From positions 1 through 41,923 of the forward strand of contig JAEEJS010000042.1 in assembly GCA_016282015.1 (NCBI GenBank): a DNA stretch of 41,923 nt, read 5' to 3'. Position 1 is the first letter of the stretch; every line of letters starts with the position of its first letter. The stretch is from Bacteroidales bacterium. Lineage in GTDB: Bacteria; Bacteroidota; Bacteroidia; Bacteroidales; F082. A program made the translations under genes and the position numbers. Below the pieces are notes generated by a model. It did no database searches. It was not told the origin of the DNA and was given only the letters and a program-made list of their open reading frames with translations. Shown piece by piece: positions 25,335 through 32,924 of the stretch.

Positions 25335-25771
25335 GAAAAATGAAGTTGTTTGCTATTTGCGCAGCAGCTGTGGCGTGTCTGGCATCATGCGCTCCCAGTA
25401 ATCTCTATTATTGGGGCAATGATGTCTTTTCATCAGAAACCCAATACGACGAGGCCGCCTACCAATACTACAAGAAGCATTCTCCCGAGGCTATCTGTGA
25501 GTTGATTATGACTTACGAAGATATGGTAACCAACCCGGGCGGATTGCGTCAGGTACCCCCTCCGGGAATATGCGCCGAATACGGCTATCTGCTCCTCACC
25601 CCTGATGTAGAGCAGATTTTCGCCGCAACAGCCACCAAAGCACAGCGCGACCGCATGTCCAGAACCGACTTCTATCAGTATGGTCTGGAACTCATGCAGA
25701 AAGAGATAGAGTATTACCCTGAGTCGGCACAGTTTATCGAGCCGCTCGTAAAACGTGCAAAGGAGAGATAG
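25331..25771 (+). CDS. DUF4810-family lipoprotein
   Basis: A 146-residue protein with a lipobox (ACLASCA; lipid Cys 20). The family signature is SNLYYWGNDVFSSETQYDEA, then HSPEAICELIMTYEDMV and QVPPPGICAEYGYLLL, ending EIEYYPESAQFIEPLV. DUF4810 proteins are outer-membrane lipoproteins usually encoded between a CsgG-like and a DUF799 gene, as here. A TPR-like helical structure is likely from the YYxxSPEA and YPESxxF patterns. ATG overlaps the preceding TGA, so translation is coupled. Confidence 0.8.
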   Translation: MRKMKLFAICAAAVACLASCAPSNLYYWGNDVFSSETQYDEAAYQYYKKHSPEAICELIMTYEDMVTNPGGLRQVPPPGICAEYGYLLLTPDVEQIFAATATKAQRDRMSRTDFYQYGLELMQKEIEYYPESAQFIEPLVKRAKER

Positions 25772-25773
25772 CC

Positions 25774-26469
25774 ATGAAGAGAACATTATTATTCGCAGTA
25801 ATAGGGCTTCTGGCAATACTCGCCACATCATGCGGCTCAAGCAGCCGTACCAGAGGCACACTCTACCCCAATATGTACACTCAGAAGCCTGTCACAATAC
25901 TTGTGATGCCTCCTATCAACAACACCAACCATGTTAACGCCAAGGATCTGCTCTACACATCCCTCACTCGCCCGTTGGCCGAGGCCGGATACTATGTAGT
26001 TCCCGCATTCCTCTCAATGGAAGTTCTTAGGACCGAGAGTGCCTACGATGCGGAACTCTTCATCGACGGCAAGCTCGACAAGTTCGGCAAATTCTTCGGC
26101 GCTGACGCTGTCATCTTCACAGTCATAGACGTATGGGAGAAGCAGGGATTCGGCGTACGCACCAAGATACGTTACATCATAAAATCGACCAAGAACAACG
26201 AAGTCATCTTTGACAGAAGTTGTGACATGTATCTCGATTTGAGTTCATACGCCAACAGCAGCAAGAAAGACAGCGGCTGGGGCGCCTTGTTGGCCGATAT
26301 GGCTGTATCGACTGTCAAAACCGCTATGACCGACCACATCGAAGCGGCTTACAAAACCAACGATTACATCTTTATGGATATTCCGAGAGGTCCATACAGA
26401 GAGGAACACCTCAACGATATGGACGATGCGGCCGACAACAAAGACATCAAAAGAACTGTTAAGCAATAA
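25774..26469 (+). CDS. DUF799 (GNA1162-like) lipoprotein
   Basis: A 231-residue protein with a lipobox (LATSCGS; lipid Cys 20). The mature part reads KPVTILVMPPINNTNHVNAK, then SLTRPLAEAGYYVVPAFLSM and FGKFFGADAVIFTVIDVWEK, which is the DUF799 family pattern known from Neisseria GNA1162. That fold resembles TolB N-terminal and CsgG-like nucleotide-free domains, suggesting assembly with a CsgG-type channel. The C-terminus is acidic and probably disordered (EEHLNDMDDAADNK). It starts 2 bases after the DUF4810 gene and ends the operon. Confidence 0.82.
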   Translation: MKRTLLFAVIGLLAILATSCGSSSRTRGTLYPNMYTQKPVTILVMPPINNTNHVNAKDLLYTSLTRPLAEAGYYVVPAFLSMEVLRTESAYDAELFIDGKLDKFGKFFGADAVIFTVIDVWEKQGFGVRTKIRYIIKSTKNNEVIFDRSCDMYLDLSSYANSSKKDSGWGALLADMAVSTVKTAMTDHIEAAYKTNDYIFMDIPRGPYREEHLNDMDDAADNKDIKRTVKQ

Positions 26470-26508
26470 ACTTAATATACGAACATAATACTAAATTCTT
26501 AAAGAAAT

Positions 26509-29500
26509 ATGGCAGAAAAGAAATTTATGACATGCGACGGTAACCAGGCTGCGGCCCATGTTGCCTACATGTTCAGTGAAGTTGCCGCCATTTATCCTAT
26601 CACCCCGTCATCACCGATGGCAGAGTATATAGACGAATGGGCAGCAAAAGGTCAGAAAAACATTTTCGGCGACACAGTGAAGGTCGTTGAAATGCAGTCA
26701 GAAGCAGGCGCAGCAGGCGCAGTGCACGGCTCATTGCAGGCTGGTGCTTTGACCACCACCTACACAGCATCACAGGGCTTATTGCTGATGATCCCTAACA
26801 TGTACAAAATCGCCGGTGAGTTGCTCCCAGGCGTATTCCACGTCTCAGCACGTGCTCTCGCAGCACAGGCATTGTCAATCTTCGGTGACCACGCCGACGT
26901 GATGAGTGCCCGCCAGACAGGTTTCGCAATGTTGGCAACAAGTTCAGTGCAGGAAATCATGGACCTCGCCCCTGTTGCACACCTCGCAGCAATCGAAGGT
27001 CGCGTGCCGTTCGTGCACTTCTTCGACGGATTCCGTACATCACACGAAATCCAGAAGGTTGAAGCAGCCGACATGGAGAAACTCCGCAAGCTCGTCAACT
27101 ACAAGGCTTTGAAGGCTTATCGCGACAGAGCTCTTAACCCAGAGCACCCTGTGACACGCGGTACAGCACAGAACCCTGACATCTACTTCCAGACAAGAGA
27201 GTTACAGAACAAATACTACGACGCTCTTCCTGACATCGTAGCAAAATATATGAAACAGCTGAGCAAGATCACAGGTCGTGAATATGCTCCATTCGTATAC
27301 TACGGCGCAAAAGACGCAACAGACGTCATCATCGCTATGGGTTCAGTCAACGACGTCATCAAGACCGTCATTGACAAGGAGAACAAAGCAGGCAAGAAAC
27401 TCGGCCTCGTGACAGTTCACCTCTATCGTCCATTCAGCGTGAAACACCTCATGGCAGTCATGCCAAAGAGCGTGAAACGTATCTGCGTGCTCGACCGTAC
27501 AAAAGAACCGGGTGCAAACGGTGATCCTCTGTACCTCGACATCGTCGAAGCATTCAAAGACGCAGCTAAGAGACCAGTCATCATCGGCGGCCGCTACGGC
27601 TTGTCTTCAAAAGACACCACACCAGCTCAGATCCTCGCTGTTTACAAGAACCTCGCTTCAGACAAACCTATGAACCAGTTCACCGTCGGTATCAAAGACG
27701 ACGTGACACACCGTTCACTCAAGGTCGGTAAGGAAATCTCAATCCTTCCAAAGGGCACATTCGAAGCTAAGTTCTACGGCCTCGGCGCTGACGGTACTGT
27801 GGGTGCTAACAAGAACTCCATCAAGATCATCGGCGACAACACCAACAAGTACAGCCAGGCTTACTTCGACTACGACTCAAAGAAATCAGGCGGCTACACC
27901 TGCTCACACCTCCGTTTCGGCGACCAGCCAATCTTGGCTCCTTATCTCGTCGGAACACCTGACTTCGTGGCAGTGCACGTCCCGTCATATCTTAAGAAAT
28001 ACGACTGCCTCCGCGGTTTGAAGAAGAACGGAACATTCCTCTACAACTCACCATGGAGCGTTGCTGAGACAAAGAAACATCTTCCGGACTATGTGAAGAA
28101 GTATCTCGCACTCAACAACATCAATATGTACATCATCGACGCCACTAAGATCGCTAACGAAATCGGTTTGGGCAACCGTACCAACACCATCCTCCAGAGC
28201 GCATTCTTCAAGATTTCAGGCGTTATCCCTTACGACCTCGCAGTGCAGCAGATGAAGAAGTTCATCGTGCAGAGCTACGGTAAGAAGGGTGAAGACATCG
28301 TCAACATGAACTACGCAGCTGTCGACCGCGGCGGTGAAATCACAAAGGTTGAAATCCCGGCCGAATGGGCAAAACTCGACTGCACAACAGACTTCGTGTT
28401 CGAGCACAACGCCGACGATCCTGAGTTCATCAACAAGGTTATGCGTCCGATGGTCGCCCAGTGCGGTAACGACCTCCCAGTGAGCGCATTCAAAGACATA
28501 GTCGACGGTACATTCCCGGCAGGTACAACAGCCTACGAGAAACGTGGCGTCGCCACCGTCGTTCCTGAGTGGAACCCAGCCAACTGTATCCAGTGCAACC
28601 AGTGCGCTTTGGTCTGCCCTCACGCAGCAATCCGCCCGGTCGTCATGACAGATGCAGAAATGAAGAAGGCTCCGAAGGGCATGAATGCCATCGACGTCAA
28701 GATGCCGAAGGAATTGGCAGGCATGCACTTCAGAATGCAGGTTTCAGTGTTAGACTGCACAGGCTGCGGCAACTGCGCCGACGTCTGCCCTGCTAAGGAG
28801 AAAGCATTGGTGATGAAACCGTTGGAGAGCCAGCTTGACGAAGCCAAGAACTGGGAATACGGTCAGAAGAAAGTCACCTACAAAGACAACCTCATCGACA
28901 AATACGCCAACACCAAGAACAGCCAGTTCGCACAGCCATTGTTCGAGTTCTCGGGCGCCTGCGCAGGCTGCGGTGAGACACCTTATATCAAGACCATCAC
29001 ACAACTCTTCGGTGAGAGAATGCTCGTCGCCAACGCTACAGGTTGCTCGTCAATCTACGGCGGTTCAGCACCTGCAACACCTTACTGCAAGAACAACCGT
29101 TCAGGCAAGGGCGTGGCATGGGCTAACTCATTGTTCGAAGACAATGCTGAGTTCGGTCTCGGTATGGCAACAGCCACACGTAAGCTCCGCGACCGCATCG
29201 AGCTCATCATGAAAGACGCTATCGCCAACTGCAAGTGCTGCAGCGCTGACCTCAAGAAGCTCTTCCAGGAGTGGATTGACAACCGTGAAGACGGCATCAA
29301 GACAGCTGAATTGGCTGACAAGATCGTTGCCGGTTGCGAGAAGTGCGGCTGCGACAAGTGCATGCAGATCCTCGACCTCAAAGATCACCTCGTCAAGAAG
29401 TCACAGTGGATCTTCGGTGGTGACGGTTGGGCATACGATATCGGATTCGGCGGCCTTGACCACGTGCTCGCATCAGGCGAAGACGTCAACGTCCTCGTTC

Positions 29501-30051
29501 TCGATACTGAGGTTTACTCTAACACAGGCGGTCAGTCATCAAAGGCTACACCAGCCGGCGCTGTCGCTAAGTTCGCTGCATCAGGTAAGAAGGTGCGCAA
29601 GAAAGACCTCGGCATGATTGCCAAGAGCTACGGCTACGTCTATGTGGCACAGGTGGCAATGGGTTCATCACAGGCCCAGTACTTCAAGGCAATCAAGGAA
29701 GCTGAAGCATATCCGGGACCATCATTGGTCATCTGCTACGCTCCATGTATTAACCACGGCATTAAGATCGGTATGGGCCACTCACAGCAAGAAGAGAAGC
29801 TCGCCGTCGACTGCGGTTACTGGCACCTCTGGCGCTTCAACCCAACCGAGGAAGAAGCAGGCCAGAACGGTTTCCACCTCGACAGCAAAGAGCCTGACTG
29901 GAGCAAGTTCCAGCAGTTCATCATGGGTGAGGTCCGTTACAACTCACTGCTGAAGACCTTCCCAGAGGAAGCAAAAGAACTGTTCGCCAAGACCGAGCAG
30001 TTTGCTAAGCTCCGCTACGAAGGCTACAAGAAACTGAGCGAAGGGAAATAA
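26509..30051 (+). CDS. nifJ: Pyruvate:ferredoxin (flavodoxin) oxidoreductase
   Basis: Oxidatively decarboxylates pyruvate to acetyl-CoA and CO2 while reducing ferredoxin or flavodoxin, the anaerobic counterpart of pyruvate dehydrogenase. The 1180-residue single chain has all domains. The N-terminal part is YPITPSSPMAEYIDEWAAKG. The gamma and delta-like centre holds two [4Fe-4S] motifs, CIQCNQCALVCP (~693) and CTGCGNCADVCP (~750). A third cluster region begins CAGCGE (~817). The TPP-binding part is GGDGWAYDIGFGGLDH (~970), with DTEVYSNTGGQSSKATP. It is full length. It stands alone, followed by a palindrome and a terminator. Oxygen-sensitive enzymes of this kind fit an anaerobe. Confidence 0.96.
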   Translation: MAEKKFMTCDGNQAAAHVAYMFSEVAAIYPITPSSPMAEYIDEWAAKGQKNIFGDTVKVVEMQSEAGAAGAVHGSLQAGALTTTYTASQGLLLMIPNMYKIAGELLPGVFHVSARALAAQALSIFGDHADVMSARQTGFAMLATSSVQEIMDLAPVAHLAAIEGRVPFVHFFDGFRTSHEIQKVEAADMEKLRKLVNYKALKAYRDRALNPEHPVTRGTAQNPDIYFQTRELQNKYYDALPDIVAKYMKQLSKITGREYAPFVYYGAKDATDVIIAMGSVNDVIKTVIDKENKAGKKLGLVTVHLYRPFSVKHLMAVMPKSVKRICVLDRTKEPGANGDPLYLDIVEAFKDAAKRPVIIGGRYGLSSKDTTPAQILAVYKNLASDKPMNQFTVGIKDDVTHRSLKVGKEISILPKGTFEAKFYGLGADGTVGANKNSIKIIGDNTNKYSQAYFDYDSKKSGGYTCSHLRFGDQPILAPYLVGTPDFVAVHVPSYLKKYDCLRGLKKNGTFLYNSPWSVAETKKHLPDYVKKYLALNNINMYIIDATKIANEIGLGNRTNTILQSAFFKISGVIPYDLAVQQMKKFIVQSYGKKGEDIVNMNYAAVDRGGEITKVEIPAEWAKLDCTTDFVFEHNADDPEFINKVMRPMVAQCGNDLPVSAFKDIVDGTFPAGTTAYEKRGVATVVPEWNPANCIQCNQCALVCPHAAIRPVVMTDAEMKKAPKGMNAIDVKMPKELAGMHFRMQVSVLDCTGCGNCADVCPAKEKALVMKPLESQLDEAKNWEYGQKKVTYKDNLIDKYANTKNSQFAQPLFEFSGACAGCGETPYIKTITQLFGERMLVANATGCSSIYGGSAPATPYCKNNRSGKGVAWANSLFEDNAEFGLGMATATRKLRDRIELIMKDAIANCKCCSADLKKLFQEWIDNREDGIKTAELADKIVAGCEKCGCDKCMQILDLKDHLVKKSQWIFGGDGWAYDIGFGGLDHVLASGEDVNVLVLDTEVYSNTGGQSSKATPAGAVAKFAASGKKVRKKDLGMIAKSYGYVYVAQVAMGSSQAQYFKAIKEAEAYPGPSLVICYAPCINHGIKIGMGHSQQEEKLAVDCGYWHLWRFNPTEEEAGQNGFHLDSKEPDWSKFQQFIMGEVRYNSLLKTFPEEAKELFAKTEQFAKLRYEGYKKLSEGK

Positions 30052-30059
30052 AACCGTAG

Positions 30060-30079
30060 GGATAAGGCATGCCTTATCC
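30060..30079. repeat. Perfect 20-bp palindrome after nifJ
   Basis: GGATAAGGCATGCCTTATCC equals its own reverse complement and starts 9 bases after the nifJ stop. There is no loop, so it is more like a protein-binding dyad or mRNA 3'-end stabiliser than a terminator. Confidence 0.7.
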
Positions 30080-30089
30080 AATAATTAAG

Positions 30090-30126
30090 AACCGGCGCGT
30101 CGATAAAAAGATGCGTCGGTTTTTTG
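30090..30126 (+). terminator. Terminator of nifJ
   Basis: AACCGGCGCGTC (30090-30101) pairs with GATGCGTCGGTT (30110-30121) as 12 bp with two G-U pairs. The loop is GATAAAAA-like and a T run follows. Confidence 0.88.
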
Positions 30127-30154
30127 TTTGGTATTAAAAAAATGTTTATATTTG
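30123..30154 (+). promoter_or_regulatory. Promoter upstream of the candidate structured RNA
   Basis: TTTG (30123-30126) is followed after 20 bases by TATATTTG (30147-30154). Both match the Bacteroidetes -33/-7 consensus with canonical spacing. Predicted initiation near 30161. Confidence 0.6.
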
Positions 30155-30202
30155 CGGTGATAAAAAATAGTGTAATTAAAAATTTTTGCCTATGATATAA
30201 AA

Positions 30203-30218
30203 GCGTAATTCGTTACGT
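30203..30218 (+). other. Small hairpin with TTCG loop in the RNA leader
   Basis: GCGTAA pairs with TTACGT around a TTCG tetraloop, between the predicted promoter and the long hairpin. It could be a 5' domain of the same transcript or a processing site. Confidence 0.4.
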
Positions 30219-30237
30219 GCATTGTAAGATAAATCGG

Positions 30238-30418
30238 AAAAAGCGTTAAAAGCTTAATCGGAGCCTTTGGAACTTAGACACTTTCAATTAAAACATCCGA
30301 GAGCAAGCTCAAGACGCTCGCGCATTTGCGTGGGCTATGCTCGTTAATTTAGGATGTTTAGGTAGTCTAAGACCTCAAAGGTTCAAATTAAGCGAAAACA
30401 GCACCACGCTTTTTTTAT
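30238..30418 (+). ncRNA. Candidate long-hairpin regulatory RNA, 6S-like
   Basis: The sequence folds on itself over ~180 bases. Outer AAAAGCGT (30239-30246) pairs with ACGCTTTT (~30407-30414); GCTTAAT (30252-30258) with ATTAAGC (30387-30393); GAGCCTTTG (30261-30269) with CAAAGGTTC (30376-30384); CTTAGAC (30273-30279) with GTCTAAG (30365-30371); AAACATCC (30291-30298) with GGATGTTT (30352-30359); and GAGCAAGCTC (30301-30310) with GGGCTATGCTC (30332-30342). A small CGC/GCG tip follows. A rod of ~180 nt broken by internal bubbles, ending in a T run, is the architecture of 6S RNA. No ORF is present. Whether it is 6S, another Bacteroidetes RNA, or longer (from ~30161) is unresolved. Confidence 0.6.
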
Positions 30419-30479
30419 GCATGTAATTCTTTATTAGGTGTATTTAACATATTAAACAACTGATTTAAAATTTTAGAAA

Positions 30480-31136
30480 ATGAAAAAAGTACTTTTAGTT
30501 TTGTTAGCAGTGTTATTCTGCGGAACATTAAATCTTAACGCACAGAAAAAGACTATACGGGCCACACCAAGTACCGCAAAAATTTACATAGACGGCAATT
30601 ATGTCGGTGATGGCTCATATACAGTAAAATTCAACAGAAACGAGGATTTTATCACTGTCAAAGTTGAAGAGCTTGGTTATGTAACCAAAGAATTTAATGT
30701 ATATAAAAGTGATACAAGAAAAACCATAGGTGTTAAGCTTGTTGAAGACGATTCTCTTGAAGGCTCAACAGCATCTGAATTAGCCAATAAATACTTTACA
30801 ATCCAAGTGCGAGATGGTTTGGATGTTGATAAAGCTTGGAAACTTTTGAGTCAAGTTATGTTAGACTATTTTAACGAAATGAAAACATCAGACAAAGCTT
30901 CAGGATATATGAATACATCTTGGTATTACGAGACTTTCCCGATGGCTAAATTAAAAGTCCGCACAATGGTTCAAATAAAAGAGGTATCGAGTGATGGTTT
31001 AGCATATCAAATTAAGATTTTCTCTGAAATCGCTGATATTGAATCAAACGAACAGGGATTTAAACCATGGCCAAGAGTGACCAAAAAATTCGAGCCGTTA
31101 ATCAACGAGATGCAAATGAGAATTGGTAAAAACTAA
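30480..31136 (+). CDS. Secreted protein with N-terminal PEGA-like domain
   Basis: A 218-residue protein with a signal peptide (KVLLVLLAVLFCGTLNLNAQ). A PEGA-like beta domain follows at ~25-92: TIRATPSTAKIYIDGNYVGD, then VKVEELGYVTKEFNVYK, the classic P..a.iyiDG..vG..p pattern. The C-terminal ~110 residues (QVRDGLDVDKAWKLLSQVML then TSWYYETFPMAKLKVRTMV) are not recognised. The mature protein probably lives in the periplasm or at the outer membrane. DNA is AT-rich compared with nifJ. It precedes another secreted protein by 5 bases, so the two likely act together. Confidence 0.7.
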   Translation: MKKVLLVLLAVLFCGTLNLNAQKKTIRATPSTAKIYIDGNYVGDGSYTVKFNRNEDFITVKVEELGYVTKEFNVYKSDTRKTIGVKLVEDDSLEGSTASELANKYFTIQVRDGLDVDKAWKLLSQVMLDYFNEMKTSDKASGYMNTSWYYETFPMAKLKVRTMVQIKEVSSDGLAYQIKIFSEIADIESNEQGFKPWPRVTKKFEPLINEMQMRIGKN

Positions 31137-31141
31137 TAAAA

Positions 31142-31825
31142 ATGAAAAGACTATCTATCCTATTAATTATTGCTTGGCTAATACCCTTTTTAGCTAAAGC
31201 TCAAATAAATATTACCGAAACATTCAACTCAGACGACAAACTTAGTTTTGATTGGGAAGAATATGCAGATAAAAAAGGTAGTGCTTTGGTCATGGATGGA
31301 CAACTTGTACTTACATGCAAAGACAAAAACAGTTTGAGAATGGTTTTTGTGAATTTGCCACTCAATGTAGAGGCTGATTTCAAAATATCATCAACACTCA
31401 TTGTTGGAAATATAAATGATAAAGATTTATTTGGCGTTTCTATTGACAATGATGATTTTGTAAAACTTGGATTTTTCATGGCTGAAGACTTCTTTTATTG
31501 TGGATATTATGAAAATTCCATTAATTATTACGGTGAATCAACAGAAACAACTAATGCTTTAAGTATCATAGAAGGGCAAGGCAAGTACAAAGGCGAGTAT
31601 AAACCAATAAAACTTAAAGGTGGAAAAAATCAAACAGTAAAAACAGTTCTTGAGAAAAAGGGCAAAAAATTAATTTTTTCTGTTAACAACGTAAAAGTTT
31701 ATGAAAAACCATACAAATCCAACGATTTTTTGGTTACACCGTATCTTGGTTTTATAACAACGGGAAATTCTGTATTAAAAATAGACGAAGTTAAAGTCGA
31801 GCAAGATGCAATAAGCAATTATTGA
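31142..31825 (+). CDS. Secreted beta-sandwich (concanavalin-like) protein
   Basis: A 227-residue protein with a signal peptide (LSILLIIAWLIPFLAKAQ). The remainder alternates strands in the manner of jelly-roll/DUF1080-like domains: LVMDGQLVLTCKDKNSLRMV, VEADFKISSTLIVGNINDKD, KLGFFMAEDFFYCGYYENSI, and KTVLEKKGKKLIFSVNNVKV. Such folds bind sugars or act as glycosidase-like modules. I see no catalytic motif. It lies in an operon with the PEGA-like gene and is followed by a 13-bp-stem terminator. Confidence 0.65.
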   Translation: MKRLSILLIIAWLIPFLAKAQINITETFNSDDKLSFDWEEYADKKGSALVMDGQLVLTCKDKNSLRMVFVNLPLNVEADFKISSTLIVGNINDKDLFGVSIDNDDFVKLGFFMAEDFFYCGYYENSINYYGESTETTNALSIIEGQGKYKGEYKPIKLKGGKNQTVKTVLEKKGKKLIFSVNNVKVYEKPYKSNDFLVTPYLGFITTGNSVLKIDEVKVEQDAISNY

Positions 31826-31845
31826 TAAGTTTAAAACCAACCACA

Positions 31846-31883
31846 AATTGCCGGACAAGATATTTTGTCCGGCAATTGTTTTT
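31846..31883 (+). terminator. Rho-independent terminator
   Basis: A perfect 13-bp stem, AATTGCCGGACAA (31846-31858) with TTGTCCGGCAATT (31865-31877), loop GATATT, followed by GTTTTT. Confidence 0.9.
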
Positions 31884-31926
31884 ATGCAAAATGCTCAAGA
31901 TTTTCAATAAAAAATTCCCGAAATTT

Positions 31927-32349
31927 TCAATTTTCCCCATTTCTAATAATCTCCACCATCTCACCCGGTGTCACAACAAAATCAACTTTAGGGAAATGTT
32001 TGATATTGCCGGTTACAAGATATGAATCATCTTTGGATAAAGCAACTTCATAAAAAACAATGTCGTTGGCATCTGCAAACATCTCTTTTGATGCAATTCT
32101 TTCACAAGAAATGCCTATGGTTTTGATTCTATCAATCACATCATCAACCAATTTGTGTTCAATGTTGAACTTTTCGCGCTTCAACACATTTTCATATTCC
32201 TTAATGATTTCGTCATTATAAAGCGGAATAATCACACCTCTTTCTGCAAGAAGATATTTCAAAATGCCGACAGGCGGTGAGGTCTTGTTGCGACTGATCA
32301 AACCGGAAACAAGAACGTTCGTGTCAATTACAATAAAATAATGTTTCAT
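31927..32349 (-). CDS. PIN-domain toxin of a toxin-antitoxin pair
   Basis: A 140-residue PIN ribonuclease of the 'putative TA toxin component, PIN family' type. It has VIDTNVLVSGLIS (Asp9), EIIKEYENVL (Glu51), ADANDIVFYEVALS (Asp93, Asp96) and YLVTGNIKHFP. The four-acid Mg2+ site appears intact except that the last position is Asn115, which is common in this subfamily. PIN toxins cleave RNA. Its start is 3 bases downstream of the RelB/DinJ-like antitoxin stop. AT-rich DNA and a setting between terminator and unrelated genes suggest acquisition. Confidence 0.88.
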   Translation of the reverse strand: MKHYFIVIDTNVLVSGLISRNKTSPPVGILKYLLAERGVIIPLYNDEIIKEYENVLKREKFNIEHKLVDDVIDRIKTIGISCERIASKEMFADANDIVFYEVALSKDDSYLVTGNIKHFPKVDFVVTPGEMVEIIRNGEN

Positions 32350-32352
32350 AAA

Positions 32353-32646
32353 TCAACGACCTTCCCTTGCCAACCTTATCTCCTCATTAATTTCGTCGAG
32401 AGTCATGTCTGGATAACGACCTGCCTCTGCCTGGCGTCTGATATCCAAAAACGCCTTTCTTCCCCTTTCATAACTTTCGTCCTTTTCCGACAACTCAATT
32501 TCAAACGGAATCCTACGCTGGCGGACAACCATGCGGACAAAAATATTGAAAGCTGTTGTGGCACTCATTCCAAAACCTTCGCAAAGCGTATCAAAACGCT
32601 CTTTCAAATCTGAATCCAAACGGATTGTGTATGCTGATTGTGACAT
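32353..32646 (-). CDS. RelB/DinJ-family antitoxin
   Basis: A 97-residue protein from ATG 32646 (MSQSAYTIRLDSDLKERFDT). The N-terminal ribbon-helix-helix domain continues CEGFGMSATTAFNIFVRMVV, the RelB/DinJ signature (lGmsxsxAinxFlxxvv). The C-terminal half is helical and charged, to wrap the toxin. An upstream in-frame ATG (32709) is rejected because it lies ahead of the promoter box at 32666-32673. It is first in an antitoxin-toxin pair with a PIN toxin, whereas DinJ/RelB proteins are better known with YafQ/RelE-type toxins. Confidence 0.88.
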   Translation of the reverse strand: MSQSAYTIRLDSDLKERFDTLCEGFGMSATTAFNIFVRMVVRQRRIPFEIELSEKDESYERGRKAFLDIRRQAEAGRYPDMTLDEINEEIRLAREGR

Positions 32647-32665
32647 ATTGATGATATTTTGACTG

Positions 32666-32673
32666 CAAATATA
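32666..32673 (-). promoter_or_regulatory. -7 box for the RelB/DinJ-PIN module
   Basis: The minus strand reads TATATTTG followed by CAG, 20 bases upstream of the ATG at 32646. Confidence 0.65.
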
Positions 32674-32844
32674 CATCTTTTTGTTATTTGTTGCAAGCTT
32701 TTTGTACATTTTTTTAAATTAATATTTTTAACAATTAATATTTTTCGACAAAATTATAGTCAAAAATCTATACACAAATCATGACAATACATAAATCTGC
32801 ACCGCCAATGTGATTTTTAACATAATTTGCATCAAAATGAAAGA

Positions 32845-32866
32845 AATGTTAAAAAATATTAACATT
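32845..32866. promoter_or_regulatory. Operator-like palindrome AATGTTAA-N6-TTAACATT
   Basis: Two perfect 8-base half-sites separated by AAAATA lie ~60 bases before the transglutaminase-like gene. TGTTA-N-TAACA geometry resembles CRP/FNR-type sites; that assignment is inference. The surrounding 215-base AT-rich gap (32710-32924) also holds two direct copies of AATTAATATTTTT at about 32717 and 32733. Confidence 0.45.
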
Positions 32867-32924
32867 CCATGCAGCAAAACCACTACTTTTTCGTTTTACA
32901 ATAGAACATCAAATTATTATTACC

